Assembly (NCBI GenBank): GCA_964444795.1
Contig: CAYUIQ010000049.1
Span: 1 to 41,571, forward strand
DNA from: JABMRP01 sp964444795
Lineage (GTDB): Bacteria; Planctomycetota; Planctomycetia; Pirellulales; Thermoguttaceae
Direction: 5' to 3'
Length of the DNA: 41,571 nucleotides
This document shows positions 27,201 to 37,140 of the stretch, in pieces (position 1 is the stretch's first letter; each line of letters opens with the position of its first letter). Below the pieces are notes generated by a model. The model was not told where the DNA came from and made no database searches. It saw nothing but the letters and a program-made list of their open reading frames with translations. Both the position numbers and the translations under genes were made by a program.

Positions 27201-28054
27201 GCCGTACGATCCAATTGGCCGAGGGAATGACGATCGACATGGTGCTGATCCCCGCCGGCGAGTTTGTGATGGGGAGCACCGACGGGGCGGTCGACGAACG
27301 GCCCCGGGCGAGGGTGCGTATCGAGAAACCGTTCTGGATGAGCGTTGGTGAGGTGACCAATGCGCAGTTCGCCGTCTTCGATCCAACTCACGACAGTCGG
27401 GTGGAGACGAAGAACGCCTACCAGTTCGGCATCCACGGCTATCCGATGAACCAGCCCGAGCAGCCGGCGGTGCGCGTCTCGAACAAGGCGGCCACGGCGT
27501 TCTGCCGATGGCTGTCGAAGGAGGTGGGGCAGACGTTCACGTTGCCCACCGAAGCCCAATGGGAATACGCCGCGCGAGCCGGCACGGAGACGCCCTTCTC
27601 CTACGGCGACTTGGATACCGACTTCTCGAAGCACGCCAACCTGGGCGATGCGAAGATGGTCGAGTTCGTGACCAACCCGTACACGGTCTTCAGCGCCTAT
27701 AAGAATCCGCCCAAGTACGACGACTGGATTCCCAAGGAGACCCGGTTCAACGACGGCAGTCTATTGACCGTCGCCCCGGGCAGCTACGAGCCCAACGCCT
27801 GGGGGCTGCACGACATGCACGGCAACGCGGCCGAATGGACCCGCACGACCTACCGAGCGTATCCCTACGAAGCGGAAGACGGCCGCGACGCAGCGGGCGG
27901 CGGTCGCAAAGTCGTACGCGGCGGCTCCTGGCGCGATCGTCCGATGCGCTGCACGTCGAGCTTCCGGCTCGGCTACCAGCCGCATCAGGGCGTCTACAAC
28001 GTCGGCTTCCGACTCGTCTGCCCCGCGGGGCCGGAGTTTGTGGCGGTAAAGTAG
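24257..28054 (+). CDS. Secreted HzsA-like cytochrome-type protein fused to an FGE/SUMF1 domain
   Basis: A 1265-aa product with a signal peptide (residues about 17-38, SILCLAMMITSAVALLASPAHG). Residues 40-170 look like a beta-rich ligand-binding module and are followed by a coiled-coil stretch. Then comes a propeller region resembling the middle domain of hydrazine synthase alpha and its many non-anammox relatives (FEIGADGSGLRELTGEQ, DACYLPDGRIMITSTGCF, MNPDGTEQMEFYGSNSYWP). Two CXXCH heme motifs are at 740-744 (CAGCH) and 791-795 (CVGCH). From about residue 988 a formylglycine-generating-enzyme/SUMF1 domain follows (MVLIPAGEFVMGS, LPTEAQWEYAARAG, GLHDMHGNAAEWT, VRGGSWRDRPMRCTSSFR). The first of the two FGE-type cysteines appears replaced by Asp. 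CCAGGAG 6 bases before ATG 24257 fixes the start. It is likely a periplasmic redox or binding protein; the reaction is unknown. Confidence 0.87.
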   Translation: MPTNAKFRVRRARRRTSILCLAMMITSAVALLASPAHGEGGRSILIPGWAFDRGNLKTFTQQYGTAAPMVANGGTLPNLAEYDIDFPVEAEYTFFVNFAAAASRPIELSVDGNRVASVCGSTTGSWDTSSAKWAEQCKLKLSKGKHTIKMQCGGPYPHVVSLRFDSPVAFPAGWKLSRPKARKFDAPPPIPQATRYSPTEANVDALRSAVTNLTEKFGPRYPQGAEYLKRLDELEARQAELQEAAAGGEADTAEQLAVVNEALVALQRESLLANPLLDFDRLLLVKRGARSPSLGLPRNWQSNSSLPKSGFDDSIEVLPMSDLESEFETLYKPEGGKFVGDVDLDFDAQRMLFSMPGSHNRWQIFEIGADGSGLRELTGEQPDVDSYDACYLPDGRIMITSTGCFVGVPCVYGSSHVAVLYVMDADGKNIRQLGFDQEHDWCPTVLHNGRVLYSRWEYTDTPHSNTRLLFHMNPDGTEQMEFYGSNSYWPNSFFYTRPVPGHSTKVVSVIGGHHDNPRMGELVIFDPAVGRRESSGAVQRIPGHGKKVETIVSDGLTKSSWPKFLHPYPLNENYIITACKPTPQSLWGIYLVDTFDNIVLLREEPGFALLEPIPFHPTPTPPAIPDKVDLARKDAVVYISDIYAGDGLKGIPRGTVKEMRVFTYHFAYQGMGGLLGVVGMDGPWDIKRVIGTVPVESDGSAKFRIPANTPVSLQPLDDEGKAVQLMRSWMTGMPGEVVQCAGCHESQNSAPKPLQTIALRQRPVDIKPWHGPTRGFSYPREVQVPVIDKYCVGCHNGQPQEDGTSIADLRGTERIKDWKLVTAGNGGNRGGKFSVGYAELHRFVRRPGIESDYHMLNPMEYHADTTQLVQMLKKGHHNVKLDAEAWDRLITWIDLNCPYHGTWGEELANPGVQRERRRELLQLYGGIDDDPEAVPEMSDEPVEFVAPESLPVVQPEKIACPDWPLTAEQAKALQAAAGAEIRRTIQLAEGMTIDMVLIPAGEFVMGSTDGAVDERPRARVRIEKPFWMSVGEVTNAQFAVFDPTHDSRVETKNAYQFGIHGYPMNQPEQPAVRVSNKAATAFCRWLSKEVGQTFTLPTEAQWEYAARAGTETPFSYGDLDTDFSKHANLGDAKMVEFVTNPYTVFSAYKNPPKYDDWIPKETRFNDGSLLTVAPGSYEPNAWGLHDMHGNAAEWTRTTYRAYPYEAEDGRDAAGGGRKVVRGGSWRDRPMRCTSSFRLGYQPHQGVYNVGFRLVCPAGPEFVAVK

Positions 28055-28059
28055 TGGTG

Positions 28060-28082
28060 TCGTTGCCCTTTCAGGGCGACGA
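28060..28082. terminator. Stem-loop between convergent genes, likely terminator
   Basis: A 10-bp stem (28060-28069 with 28073-28082, one G-T pair) with a 3-nt loop starts 5 bp after the HzsA-like/FGE stop and is followed by TTTGTGTG. It also lies 24 bp beyond the stop of the convergent WD40 gene and could serve both. Confidence 0.55.
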
Positions 28083-28105
28083 TTTGTGTGTAATGAGGGC
28101 CGCCA

Positions 28106-29837
28106 TCATGGTTCTCTTCCGGGCCGCCCCCAGAGCTTGATCGTCTTGTCATGACCCGCCGAGATCAGGATTCTGCCGTCCGGGCTGAAGGCCGCGCAGC
28201 GCACGGCACCCGCGTGCCCCGTCAGCGTTGCTTGGAGTTGTCCGGTCGCAACGTCCCAGAGTCGAATCGTTCCGTCGTCGCTTGCCGAGGCTAGTGCCTT
28301 GCCATCTCGACTGAAAGCGACCGTGGACACCAAAGCGGTGTGGCCCGTGAGTGTTGCCCGAAGCCAGGATCGCGCCGTCCGGGCTGAAAGCGATGAACCC
28401 GACCCCGTTGTGTCCCTCCTTCTGGGCGATGATCGTCCGGCCGGGCTGTCCCGTGATCGGATTCCAGAATCTCAACGCCTCGTCGAGTCCTCCGGAGGCC
28501 AACAGCTTGCCGTCCGGGCTGAAGGCAATGGACCGCACGCGGCCGGTGTGTCCCCGGAGCGTGCCGCGAAGTCGGCCCGAGCGCACGTCCCACAGCTTGA
28601 TCGTCTTGTCTTGGCTTGCCGAGGCCAAGATCCTGCCGTCCGGACTGAAGGCCACCCAGCGCACTTGGTCTTCGTGTCCTTCAAGCGTTCTGCGAAGTCG
28701 TCCGGTGGCCACGTCCCAAAGCCCTATCTTGTGATCCCCACCGGCCGACGCCACAACTCTGCCGTCCGGGCTGAAGGCAACCGCCCACACATGGGCGGTG
28801 TGTCCTTCAAGTGTCCCGAGAAGCTCCGAATTCGCTACGTCCCAGCCCGAGCCGGCGATCGAGGTCACTGCGGTGACATCGCCGATTCCGCCGATCTTGG
28901 CAATCTCCTCCAAACGCTTTCCGACCTTCGCCTTGTCGAGGCCGGTTAGCTTCGTCTCCGCCGTTTTGTACCATCGGCCAGCCCGCAGCAGCATGGCACT
29001 CTTCTCGTCTCCTGAGGCCGTCTCGGCCAAGCTCCACCAGCCGTCGCCCAAAGCCATCTGGTCGGCCACGTCGGGCGCGCCCTCGATCTCTCTGATCGCC
29101 ACGTCCTTCAACGCCGCTTCGCTACCCAGCGACAGCATGAGCAGCCCGCTGTCCCAGTCGCCTTTGCGGAAACAGTAGTATTTGCCGGCCGCAAGATTCG
29201 CATCCGGGTCGGTCGGCTTTGCCTGGAGGACCGCCAGCGCGACCTTTACCGTAGCATAAGCCGCGGCGGCATCTTGGACTTCGTCACCGAGCGCAGCGAG
29301 TTGTTTCAGCAGCGTAGCGTTACGGCTCTTCTCCGCGGTCGTCAGCCCGAGGTCGGCCAACCGGCCTGCCAGCGTGAAGTTGTCGGCGGCCAACGCCGGC
29401 TCGATCAACTCGACGGCCTTCTCCGCAACGGCCTTGTTATGCAACGAAGTCTTCGCCATGGCAGCCAATTGGGCCAGCACATCGGTGTTCATCGCCAGAC
29501 GATCGATCTGGAACGTTGTGGCCATTTCATCGACGGCCAGAAACGCCGTGGTCCCGTTGCCTTGAATCGACAGATCCCGGGCCACGCGCAGCAGCGTGTA
29601 CTTGTTCGGCAAGTCGGCCGTCTCCCGGGCGCGCTTGAGCATCTCGCCGGCCAGCGATTCTCTCCGACCAGGCGTTTTCGCCTCGGCGTATTGGCTCTCG
29701 TACACCTCCCGCACAAGCGTCAAAGCCTTCCGCTGGGCTGCGGCACTGGGGACAGGACTCCTTTGGTCTTGTGCCTGTGTCGCCATGGCATACGCCAGCA
29801 CGACAGTTACGGCGAGAAAAATCCGTGGAATGCTCAT
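28106..29837 (-). pseudogene. Secreted WD40-repeat protein gene broken by a frameshift inside blade 4
   Basis: From ATG 29837 (GAAGGTGA a few bases upstream) the frame encodes a signal peptide (MSIPRIFLAVTVVLAYAMAT), a helical domain of about 290 residues, and WD40 blades. Three full blades (GTLEGHTAHVWAVAFSPDG..., RTLEGHEDQVRWVAFSPDG..., GTLRGHTGRVRSIAFSPDG...) and the first half of a fourth (VGFIAFSPDGAILASGN) are in frame. At about 28355 the sequence jumps, in another frame, to TLTGHTALVSTVAFSRDG, and two more good blades run to a stop at 28106 (IKLWGRPGREP). The missing half-blade (about 18 residues) and the frame change together suggest a deletion of roughly 53 nt. Without repair the product would be 562 aa (stop 28149) with a nonsense tail. 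A sequencing or assembly error is possible but would not explain the missing half-blade. It lies 25 bp after the xylonate dehydratase gene, so probably in the same operon. Confidence 0.8.
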
Positions 29838-29862
29838 TCGTTCACCTTCAATGTGTGGCACG

Positions 29863-31845
<1,983 letters not shown>

Positions 31846-31901
31846 GGGCGTCCTCGCGTTGGTCGGTTCTTAGTCGTTTGTCGTGGATGATGGGATGAAT
31901 C

Positions 31902-32130
31902 GGGTGTCACTGGCGTCTCGCCAGTGCTTCTTGGACTCGTAGCTTGTACCCAGCCTAACCAAGACGAGCCAAATCGTCGATCAACTCCGGCGCCCGGGAA
32001 TCGGACGTGGATTGGCGACGGCTGCAAGGTACTGCGTCGCTTCAAGGCGATCGACTCGCGTAGTGTGTTTTGGTCGCTTTCGAGTGCAAGCTGCGAACGA
32101 AGAAGCACTGGCAAAATGCCAGTGGCACCC
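31902..32130. repeat. MITE-like intergenic element with inverted ends that are themselves hairpins
   Basis: The left end (31902-31932) and the reverse complement of the right end (32100-32130) match at 27 of 31 positions. Each end can also fold on itself (CACTGGCG with CGCCAGTG-like arms; CACTGGC and GCCAGTG around AAAAT). The inverted similarity continues imperfectly inward for about 15 more bases. The element fills the gap between the dehydratase gene and the 647-aa secreted-protein gene, and encodes nothing. Confidence 0.75.
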
Positions 32131-32140
32131 ACTTCCCTCC

Positions 32141-34084
32141 TCAATTCGGCCGCCGGGCCGTACCGAACCATGCCGTGGCGCCCGGGTTGCGCTGGTTCTT
32201 GGCCTGGCCGTACACGTCGATCTGTTGGCCCTGCCGCAGCAGATCACCCGGCGGAATGGGAAACACGCCCAAGCTCACCAGCGATCGATTGGCGAAGTCG
32301 GGCAGGGCGTTGGCGGGTTTGTTCGGCCGGGCGTCGATGTAACGCGACGTCACCCGATTGAGATGCACGACCGCCGTATAGAGCACCTGCGGCGGGATCG
32401 GATAGACGTACTCCTGCTGCACGAGATGTCCCAGGGCGTCGTGTACCAGATGCGTCTCGACCATCTCGCCGCCCGGGTCGCGATGAAACACCTGCCGCAC
32501 CGATTGCCCCGGCTTGATCGTGTGCTGGACCGGTTTGCCCGGGTTACGCACATCATAGATGCGCACGAGCAACTCCTCTTGGTGCGTATTGACCAGCGTG
32601 GCCGTGACCGGCGGCAGGGCCGAACCGTCGCGAACGAGCCGATCTTCCAACCGCGGTGCCGGCTCGTCGCCGGGTATCAACACCTGCCATTGCCAGCCGG
32701 CGGTGGTCCGCGCCGCGGCAACGAGCTTTCCCGTGGCGTCGACGGCGAAACCCTCGTCGGCCGAGGCGGTTGCAACGGCCGTTCCGACGGGAAACCCCTC
32801 GGCTACGGCGGCCGCTTGCCAGGAGCCGCCCTGTCGCTGCAGTTCGACCCACGTGCCGTCAGTTTGTACCATCGAGAAGACCTGCGTGTCGGTCGTTTCT
32901 TCGGCAGCCAGCGGAATGCCCGGCGGCAGACTGAGTTGCCGGGCGGCGATCGAGCTCCACCGGCGCCCCGCCGAGCTCAGAACGTGGCAATGGCCGTCGG
33001 TGGCCACGGCGGCAATGTAAAGGAAACCCTCGCGGTCCTCTCGATGCACGAACCGGGCGGTCACGCTTCCGCCGGAGAGGAACCCGCCGCTGACAAACTG
33101 AGCCGCCGACCAGCGGCCGGCCGCGACCGAATACACATAGCGCACGATATTTCCGCGCACGTCGATCAAGAAAAGCTCGTGGTCAGCCGATTCGACCGCC
33201 GCCAGCGGCACTCCCGCATCGAACATCCCGGGCGTGGAATCGACCAACCGGTGCCGGCCCGCGATGAGGTCCAACTCCCAGAGGCGGCGGTGCCGGTCGA
33301 CGGCATACGCCCGAGCCGTTTCGCCCGAGCCAAGGGTGGCCAAATGCGTGCCGGGTACAAATACCGGGCCCGGCGCTTCGCTGACGATGCGCAGGCGGGT
33401 GCCACCGGCGATCTCGATCAGATTTCCCTCGGTGCTGACCGTATAGACCCGCGGCAGTTCCGATTGCCCGTCGGCCAGAAGCAGCAGCGGCGCTCCCGGT
33501 ACGAGCCCGGTGGCGACGGTTGCCGGAGTGTGATGCCAAGCGGCTTGCCGGCGTTGGTAGAAATGGAGATGTCCGCCGGTGTCGATCCGGGCGACGACCA
33601 ACACGTCGCCCTGCCGGAATACGGCGGCGGCCATGGGACCGGCGGGGGGAGGAGCCTGCCCTGCGTCGCGGGGCATGTCGACGGCGCCGGGTTGCGCTGG
33701 AGGTCCGACACCGGCAGCCGGCGGCACGGGCCGCGCGCGCATTTTGCTCTGATGCCAGTTGACCTTGCCCCGAATCGCCGTTCCGATCCACATCGGCCCG
33801 GTTCCTCCGGCCGGCCAAAGCACGTACTGATCGGCCTGCTCGCAGTAGAATCCGAAAAGTCGCTCTCCGGCCTCTTGCGTATCGAGATCGGCCTGCCGCT
33901 GGTAGACGAAACGCCGCCCCTCGGGCGTAACGATTTGCAGTTGCCGGCCTTCGAGCACGGCGGTCGACGTCGCCGACGGCGCGCCGGGAATCTCCAGCAC
34001 GAACCGCTGGGCCATCGCGGGCGTGGCGAGAACGGCCGACAGCAGGAAAACCGCCATCGTCAACCATTTCCAGGCGGAAGGCAT
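32141..34084 (-). CDS. Secreted protein of unknown function with propeller-like repeats
   Basis: The 647-aa product has a signal peptide (MPSAWKWLTMAVFLLSAVLA, cleavage after AMA-QR). A proline/alanine-rich linker lies around residues 115-150. From there to about residue 500, repeated beta-rich units of 45-55 residues appear (DVLVVARIDTGGHLHFYQ, RVYTVSTEGNLIEIAGG, RAYAVDRHRRLWELDLIAG, ELFLIDVRGNIVRYVY, QVFSMVQTDGTWVELQRQ). These resemble blades of a lectin-like or tachylectin-type propeller. The C-terminal 130 residues (LVNTHQEELLVRIYDVRNPG) look like a separate beta domain. AAGGAG 6-7 bases before ATG 34084 decides the start against a much longer upstream frame that runs antisense of serS. 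It follows serS by 74 bp on the same strand, with a hairpin between. A surface carbohydrate-binding role is a guess from the repeats. Confidence 0.75.
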   Translation of the reverse strand: MPSAWKWLTMAVFLLSAVLATPAMAQRFVLEIPGAPSATSTAVLEGRQLQIVTPEGRRFVYQRQADLDTQEAGERLFGFYCEQADQYVLWPAGGTGPMWIGTAIRGKVNWHQSKMRARPVPPAAGVGPPAQPGAVDMPRDAGQAPPPAGPMAAAVFRQGDVLVVARIDTGGHLHFYQRRQAAWHHTPATVATGLVPGAPLLLLADGQSELPRVYTVSTEGNLIEIAGGTRLRIVSEAPGPVFVPGTHLATLGSGETARAYAVDRHRRLWELDLIAGRHRLVDSTPGMFDAGVPLAAVESADHELFLIDVRGNIVRYVYSVAAGRWSAAQFVSGGFLSGGSVTARFVHREDREGFLYIAAVATDGHCHVLSSAGRRWSSIAARQLSLPPGIPLAAEETTDTQVFSMVQTDGTWVELQRQGGSWQAAAVAEGFPVGTAVATASADEGFAVDATGKLVAAARTTAGWQWQVLIPGDEPAPRLEDRLVRDGSALPPVTATLVNTHQEELLVRIYDVRNPGKPVQHTIKPGQSVRQVFHRDPGGEMVETHLVHDALGHLVQQEYVYPIPPQVLYTAVVHLNRVTSRYIDARPNKPANALPDFANRSLVSLGVFPIPPGDLLRQGQQIDVYGQAKNQRNPGATAWFGTARRPN

Positions 34085-34111
34085 GGCACGCTCCTTGGTT
34101 CTTGGGACGCG

Positions 34112-34133
34112 GCCCCCCGGCAAAGCCGGGGGC
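34112..34133 (-). terminator. Very stable GC hairpin downstream of serS
   Basis: GCCCCCCGGC (34112-34121) faces GCCGGGGGC (34125-34133) across an AAA loop, with one bulged C. It is 25 bp past the serS stop and 27 bp before the next start on the same strand. There is no T-run, so it may be a repeat or partial attenuator rather than a classical terminator. Confidence 0.5.
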
Positions 34134-34158
34134 TGGATGGCCGATCCGATTATTTCCA

Positions 34159-35445
34159 TCACCCCATCGGCACAATCGTCTCCTTGCCCATCACCGCCTG
34201 CAAGACCTCGGGCACAGCGATCGAGCCGTCGGCTTGCTGGTAGTTTTCCAGTACGGCGATCAACGCGCGGCTGATGGCGATGGCCGTTCCGTTGAGCGTG
34301 TGGAGAAACTTGGTGCCCTTTTGCCCCTTGGTGCGATAGCGGATGTCCAACCGCCGGGCCTGGTAGTCGGTGCAGTTGGAGGTGCTCGTCACTTCGCCGA
34401 ACTCGCCCGCTTCGCCCCGGCCGGGCATCCAGGCTTCCAGGTCGAACTTGCGGTAGGCGGGACCGCCCAGATCGCCCGTGGCCGTGTCGACCACCCGATA
34501 GGGAATCCCCAAGCCGTCGAACAGCCGGCATTCCAAATCGCGGAAATGATCGAGCATTGCCTCACTGTCTTCGGGGAGCGTGAAGGCGAACATCTCGACC
34601 TTGGTGAACTGATGCACGCGATACAGCCCGCGAGTCGCTTTGCCGTGCGCGCCGGCCTCGGTGCGGAAACAATGGCTGATGCCACACATCTTAATCGGCA
34701 GTTCTTCGGCATCGACGGTTTGCCCGGCCAGCCAACCGCCCAGCGTGATCTCGGCCGTGGCCACCAGGCTGAGGTCGGCGTTCTCGATGCTGTAGATCTG
34801 AGTTTCCGGCCCGCGGGGAATGTAACCGGTGCCTTCGAGGACCGAGTTCTTGGCCAGGTCGGGCGTGGCCGTGGGCGTGAACCCCTCGCGGCTGAGCACG
34901 TCGAGGGCGTAATGTTGCAGGGCCAATTCCAGTCGCACGGCATCGTTCTTAAGGAAGTAGAACCCATGCCCGGCAACCCGGGCGCCGGCCTCGAAGTCGA
35001 ACAGATCGAGCCGCTCGCCCAACTCGACGTGATCGGCCACCGGGAAATCGAACTGCGGCGCGGGTGTCTTGCCGCGGAACAACTCGAGGTTGGCCTTGTC
35101 GTCTTTCCCGATCGGCGCGTCGGGATGCGACATGTTTGGGATACCGGCTCGAATCGACTTCAGCTCGGCGACGATTTCATCGAGTTGCTTTTCCAGTTCG
35201 CTCTTCTGCTCGCGCAGACGTCGTCCCTCGGCCTTTCGGGCTTCCCGTTGGTCGGGGTCCTTCGTCTTGCCGATCGACTTGGAGACGTCGTTGGCCTGAC
35301 GGTTGAGTTGTTCGACCTCGGTCTGTTGCAACTTTCGCCGGGCTTCGAGATGCACGAATCGGCCGACGTCGGCGGTGACGCCCCGATTGGTGCAGTTCTC
35401 TTGGACGAGTTCGGCGTTTTGGGCGATGTATTTGGCGTCGAGCAT
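34159..35445 (-). CDS. serS: Seryl-tRNA synthetase
   Basis: The 428-aa length is typical for bacterial SerRS, a class II synthetase that charges tRNA-Ser (and tRNA-Sec) with serine. The N-terminal arm (about 25-105) is a long antiparallel coiled coil that grips the tRNA variable arm. Class II motif 1 is around GHGFYFLKNDAVRLELALQ, motif 2 at FRTEAGAHGKATRGLYRVHQ, and motif 3 near the end at NGTAIAISRALIAVLENYQQ. The ATG at 35445 (MLDAKYIAQN) matches the family start. The longer upstream frame only translates repeat sequence. No Shine-Dalgarno is visible. A stable hairpin separates it from the downstream secreted-protein gene. Confidence 0.97.
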   Translation of the reverse strand: MLDAKYIAQNAELVQENCTNRGVTADVGRFVHLEARRKLQQTEVEQLNRQANDVSKSIGKTKDPDQREARKAEGRRLREQKSELEKQLDEIVAELKSIRAGIPNMSHPDAPIGKDDKANLELFRGKTPAPQFDFPVADHVELGERLDLFDFEAGARVAGHGFYFLKNDAVRLELALQHYALDVLSREGFTPTATPDLAKNSVLEGTGYIPRGPETQIYSIENADLSLVATAEITLGGWLAGQTVDAEELPIKMCGISHCFRTEAGAHGKATRGLYRVHQFTKVEMFAFTLPEDSEAMLDHFRDLECRLFDGLGIPYRVVDTATGDLGGPAYRKFDLEAWMPGRGEAGEFGEVTSTSNCTDYQARRLDIRYRTKGQKGTKFLHTLNGTAIAISRALIAVLENYQQADGSIAVPEVLQAVMGKETIVPMG

Positions 35446-35485
35446 GGCGGGTGGGGGTTGGTTGGTGGTTGTGGTGGGTAGTAAA

Positions 35486-35614
35486 GGCCCCCTCTCCTTC
35501 TGGGAGAGGGTTGGGGTGAGGGCCTTCGGACTCTGGGTTGTTGATGACCTCTTCCTTGCGCCAACGGCCCTCACCTGGCTCGCTGCGCTCGCCGTCCTCT
35601 CCCAAAGGGAGAGG
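35486..35614. repeat. Inverted pair of REP-like palindromic units
   Basis: Unit 1 (35486-35524) starts GGCCCCCTCTCC and ends GGTGAGGGCC. Unit 2 (35566-35614) is in the opposite orientation and ends in a perfect 8-bp hairpin (CCTCTCCC AAA GGGAGAGG, 35596-35614). They share CTCTCC/GGGAGAGG and GGTGAGGGCC cores. The pair sits between serS and the dipeptidase gene, ending 9 bp from the latter's stop. Confidence 0.8.
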
Positions 35615-35622
35615 AAACGCGC

Positions 35623-36993
35623 TTACTTCCCAATCTTGCCCAACTCGGCCCACAGCCGCGCGCTGGCGCGGATGCCGCGGTGGAAATCGGCCAGGGAGAA
35701 CTTCTCGTTGGGGCTGTGTGTGTTGTCGTCGTCTTGGCCCCAACCTATCAGTAGCGTATCGGCTCCAAGGGTTTCGCGAAAGGTCGAAACGATGGGAATC
35801 GACCCGCCCTCCCGGGTGAAAACGGGCGGACGGCCGAAAGCATCCTCAATGGCACGGGCCGCGGCCTGCACGTACGGGCTCTCCGGCGGAACGAGCACGC
35901 CCGGCGCGCCGTGGTGCTCGACCAGCTCCATCTCGATACCCGGCGGACACGCTTCGGTGAGCATTTGCCGCAGTCCTTCGGTCACCTTCCGGGGGTCCTG
36001 ATTGGGGACCAGGCGGAAGCTGAACTTGGCCCCCGCGATGGCCGGCAAGACGGTCTTGGCTCCCTCGCCCTGATAGCCGCTCCACAGGCCGCATATATCG
36101 CAGGTGGGGCGAACCCAACGCCGTTCCAACACCGTATAGCCCAGCTCACCCGTCGCCCCGGTCACGCCGTTGGTCGTGAGAAACTCGGCTTCATCAAACG
36201 GCAACGCGGCCAACTGCTCGCGTTCGGCCGCCGAAAGCGGCAAGACGTCATCGTAGAACCCGGGTACACGGATTCTGCCCGTGTCGTCGACCAGCGCGGC
36301 CAGCATCCGGGCCAGCGCATTGGCCGGGTTGGTGATTGCCCCGCCGAACGAGCCGGAGTGCAGGTCCCGGTTGGGCCCCCGCAGGAGGAGTTCGTAATAG
36401 GCGATGCCGCGAAGGCCGTAGTTAATGGCCGGCTGACCGGGCGCGAATTGGGCCCCGTCGCTAATCACCACGCAGTCGCAGGCCATCCGCCGTGCGTTTT
36501 CCACCAGAAACTTCTCCAGCCCTTCGCTGCCGACCTCTTCTTCTCCTTCGATAATGTACTTGAGGTTGACCGGCAGGCGTCCTTCACTCGCCAGCCAGGC
36601 TTCGGCGCTCTTGATGTGGGTCAGCAGTTGGCCCTTGTCGTCGGTTGCCCCCCGAGCGTAGAGGTTCCCGTCGCGTCGGGTCGGCTCGAATGGGGGGGAG
36701 ATCCAGGCCTCCAGCGGCTCGACCGGCTGCACGTCGTAATGGCCGTAGACCAAGACCGTCGGAGCCCCCGCCACGGTAGGCGACTCGGCAAGAACCAGCG
36801 GATGACCGGAGGTCTCCATGGTTTCGGTGACAAAGCCCAACCGATCGAATTGGTCGGCGACCCATGCGGCCGCTCGCCGAATGTCGGCCGAACAGGCCAT
36901 GTCGGCGCTAATGCTGGGAATTTGGAGAAACTGGATAAGCTCTTCCTCGAACCGTTGGCTGTTGGCGTCGAGGTACTGGTCGATCGTGGGCAT
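35623..36993 (-). CDS. M20-family dipeptidase (zinc metallopeptidase)
   Basis: A 456-aa cytoplasmic enzyme of the ArgE/DapE/CPG2/PepV group (M20). Metal and catalytic motifs are all present: GHYDVQP (His85 ligand, Asp87), YARGATDDKGQ (bridging Asp118 region), EGEEEVGSEG (catalytic Glu and metal Glu near 151-153), VISDGAQF (Asp179), and a C-terminal His in NTHSPNEKF near 430. The lid domain lies at about 195-350. The family hydrolyses dipeptides or related amides with a di-zinc centre. ATG 36993 is the natural start; AGGAAG lies about 12 bases upstream, rather far. It is divergent from clpS. The exact substrate cannot be deduced. Confidence 0.93.
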   Translation of the reverse strand: MPTIDQYLDANSQRFEEELIQFLQIPSISADMACSADIRRAAAWVADQFDRLGFVTETMETSGHPLVLAESPTVAGAPTVLVYGHYDVQPVEPLEAWISPPFEPTRRDGNLYARGATDDKGQLLTHIKSAEAWLASEGRLPVNLKYIIEGEEEVGSEGLEKFLVENARRMACDCVVISDGAQFAPGQPAINYGLRGIAYYELLLRGPNRDLHSGSFGGAITNPANALARMLAALVDDTGRIRVPGFYDDVLPLSAAEREQLAALPFDEAEFLTTNGVTGATGELGYTVLERRWVRPTCDICGLWSGYQGEGAKTVLPAIAGAKFSFRLVPNQDPRKVTEGLRQMLTEACPPGIEMELVEHHGAPGVLVPPESPYVQAAARAIEDAFGRPPVFTREGGSIPIVSTFRETLGADTLLIGWGQDDDNTHSPNEKFSLADFHRGIRASARLWAELGKIGK

Positions 36994-37071
36994 GGATTCG
37001 GATCTTCCTGGAAACAAATGACTTGCATGGGCAACTTGCTTGGGATCTTCACTTGCCCCTCCCTGGTACAA

Positions 37072-37077
37072 TATAAT
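37072..37077 (+). promoter_or_regulatory. Consensus -10 box (TATAAT) of clpS
   Basis: A perfect TATAAT lies 63 bases before the clpS ATG; the overlapping TACAAT at 37067-37072 is an alternative. No good -35 hexamer at the correct distance was seen. Confidence 0.45.
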
Positions 37078-37140
37078 GGAGCCAAGGTGAGCGGACCATC
37101 CGGGTCGAGAATCGCTTTCCAGGAATTGTGGGGATGGGCC

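Noticed and set aside
24257..28054. Hydrazine synthase and anammox metabolism
   Set aside because: Only an HzsA-like domain is present, fused to FGE; no HzsB/HzsC or hydrazine dehydrogenase is near, and HzsA relatives are widespread in non-anammox planctomycetes.
28106..28375. Programmed ribosomal frameshift in the WD40 gene
   Set aside because: There is no slippery sequence at the junction, and half a blade is missing as well as the frame, which fits a deletion better.
31902..32130. CRISPR array or tandem repeat
   Set aside because: Only one inverted pair, no regularly spaced direct repeats, and no cas genes anywhere in the window.
35911..37140. N-terminal extension of the clpS frame by about 410 codons
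   Set aside because: The extension is antisense of the dipeptidase gene; a TATAAT box and the conserved ClpS core support the start at 37141.
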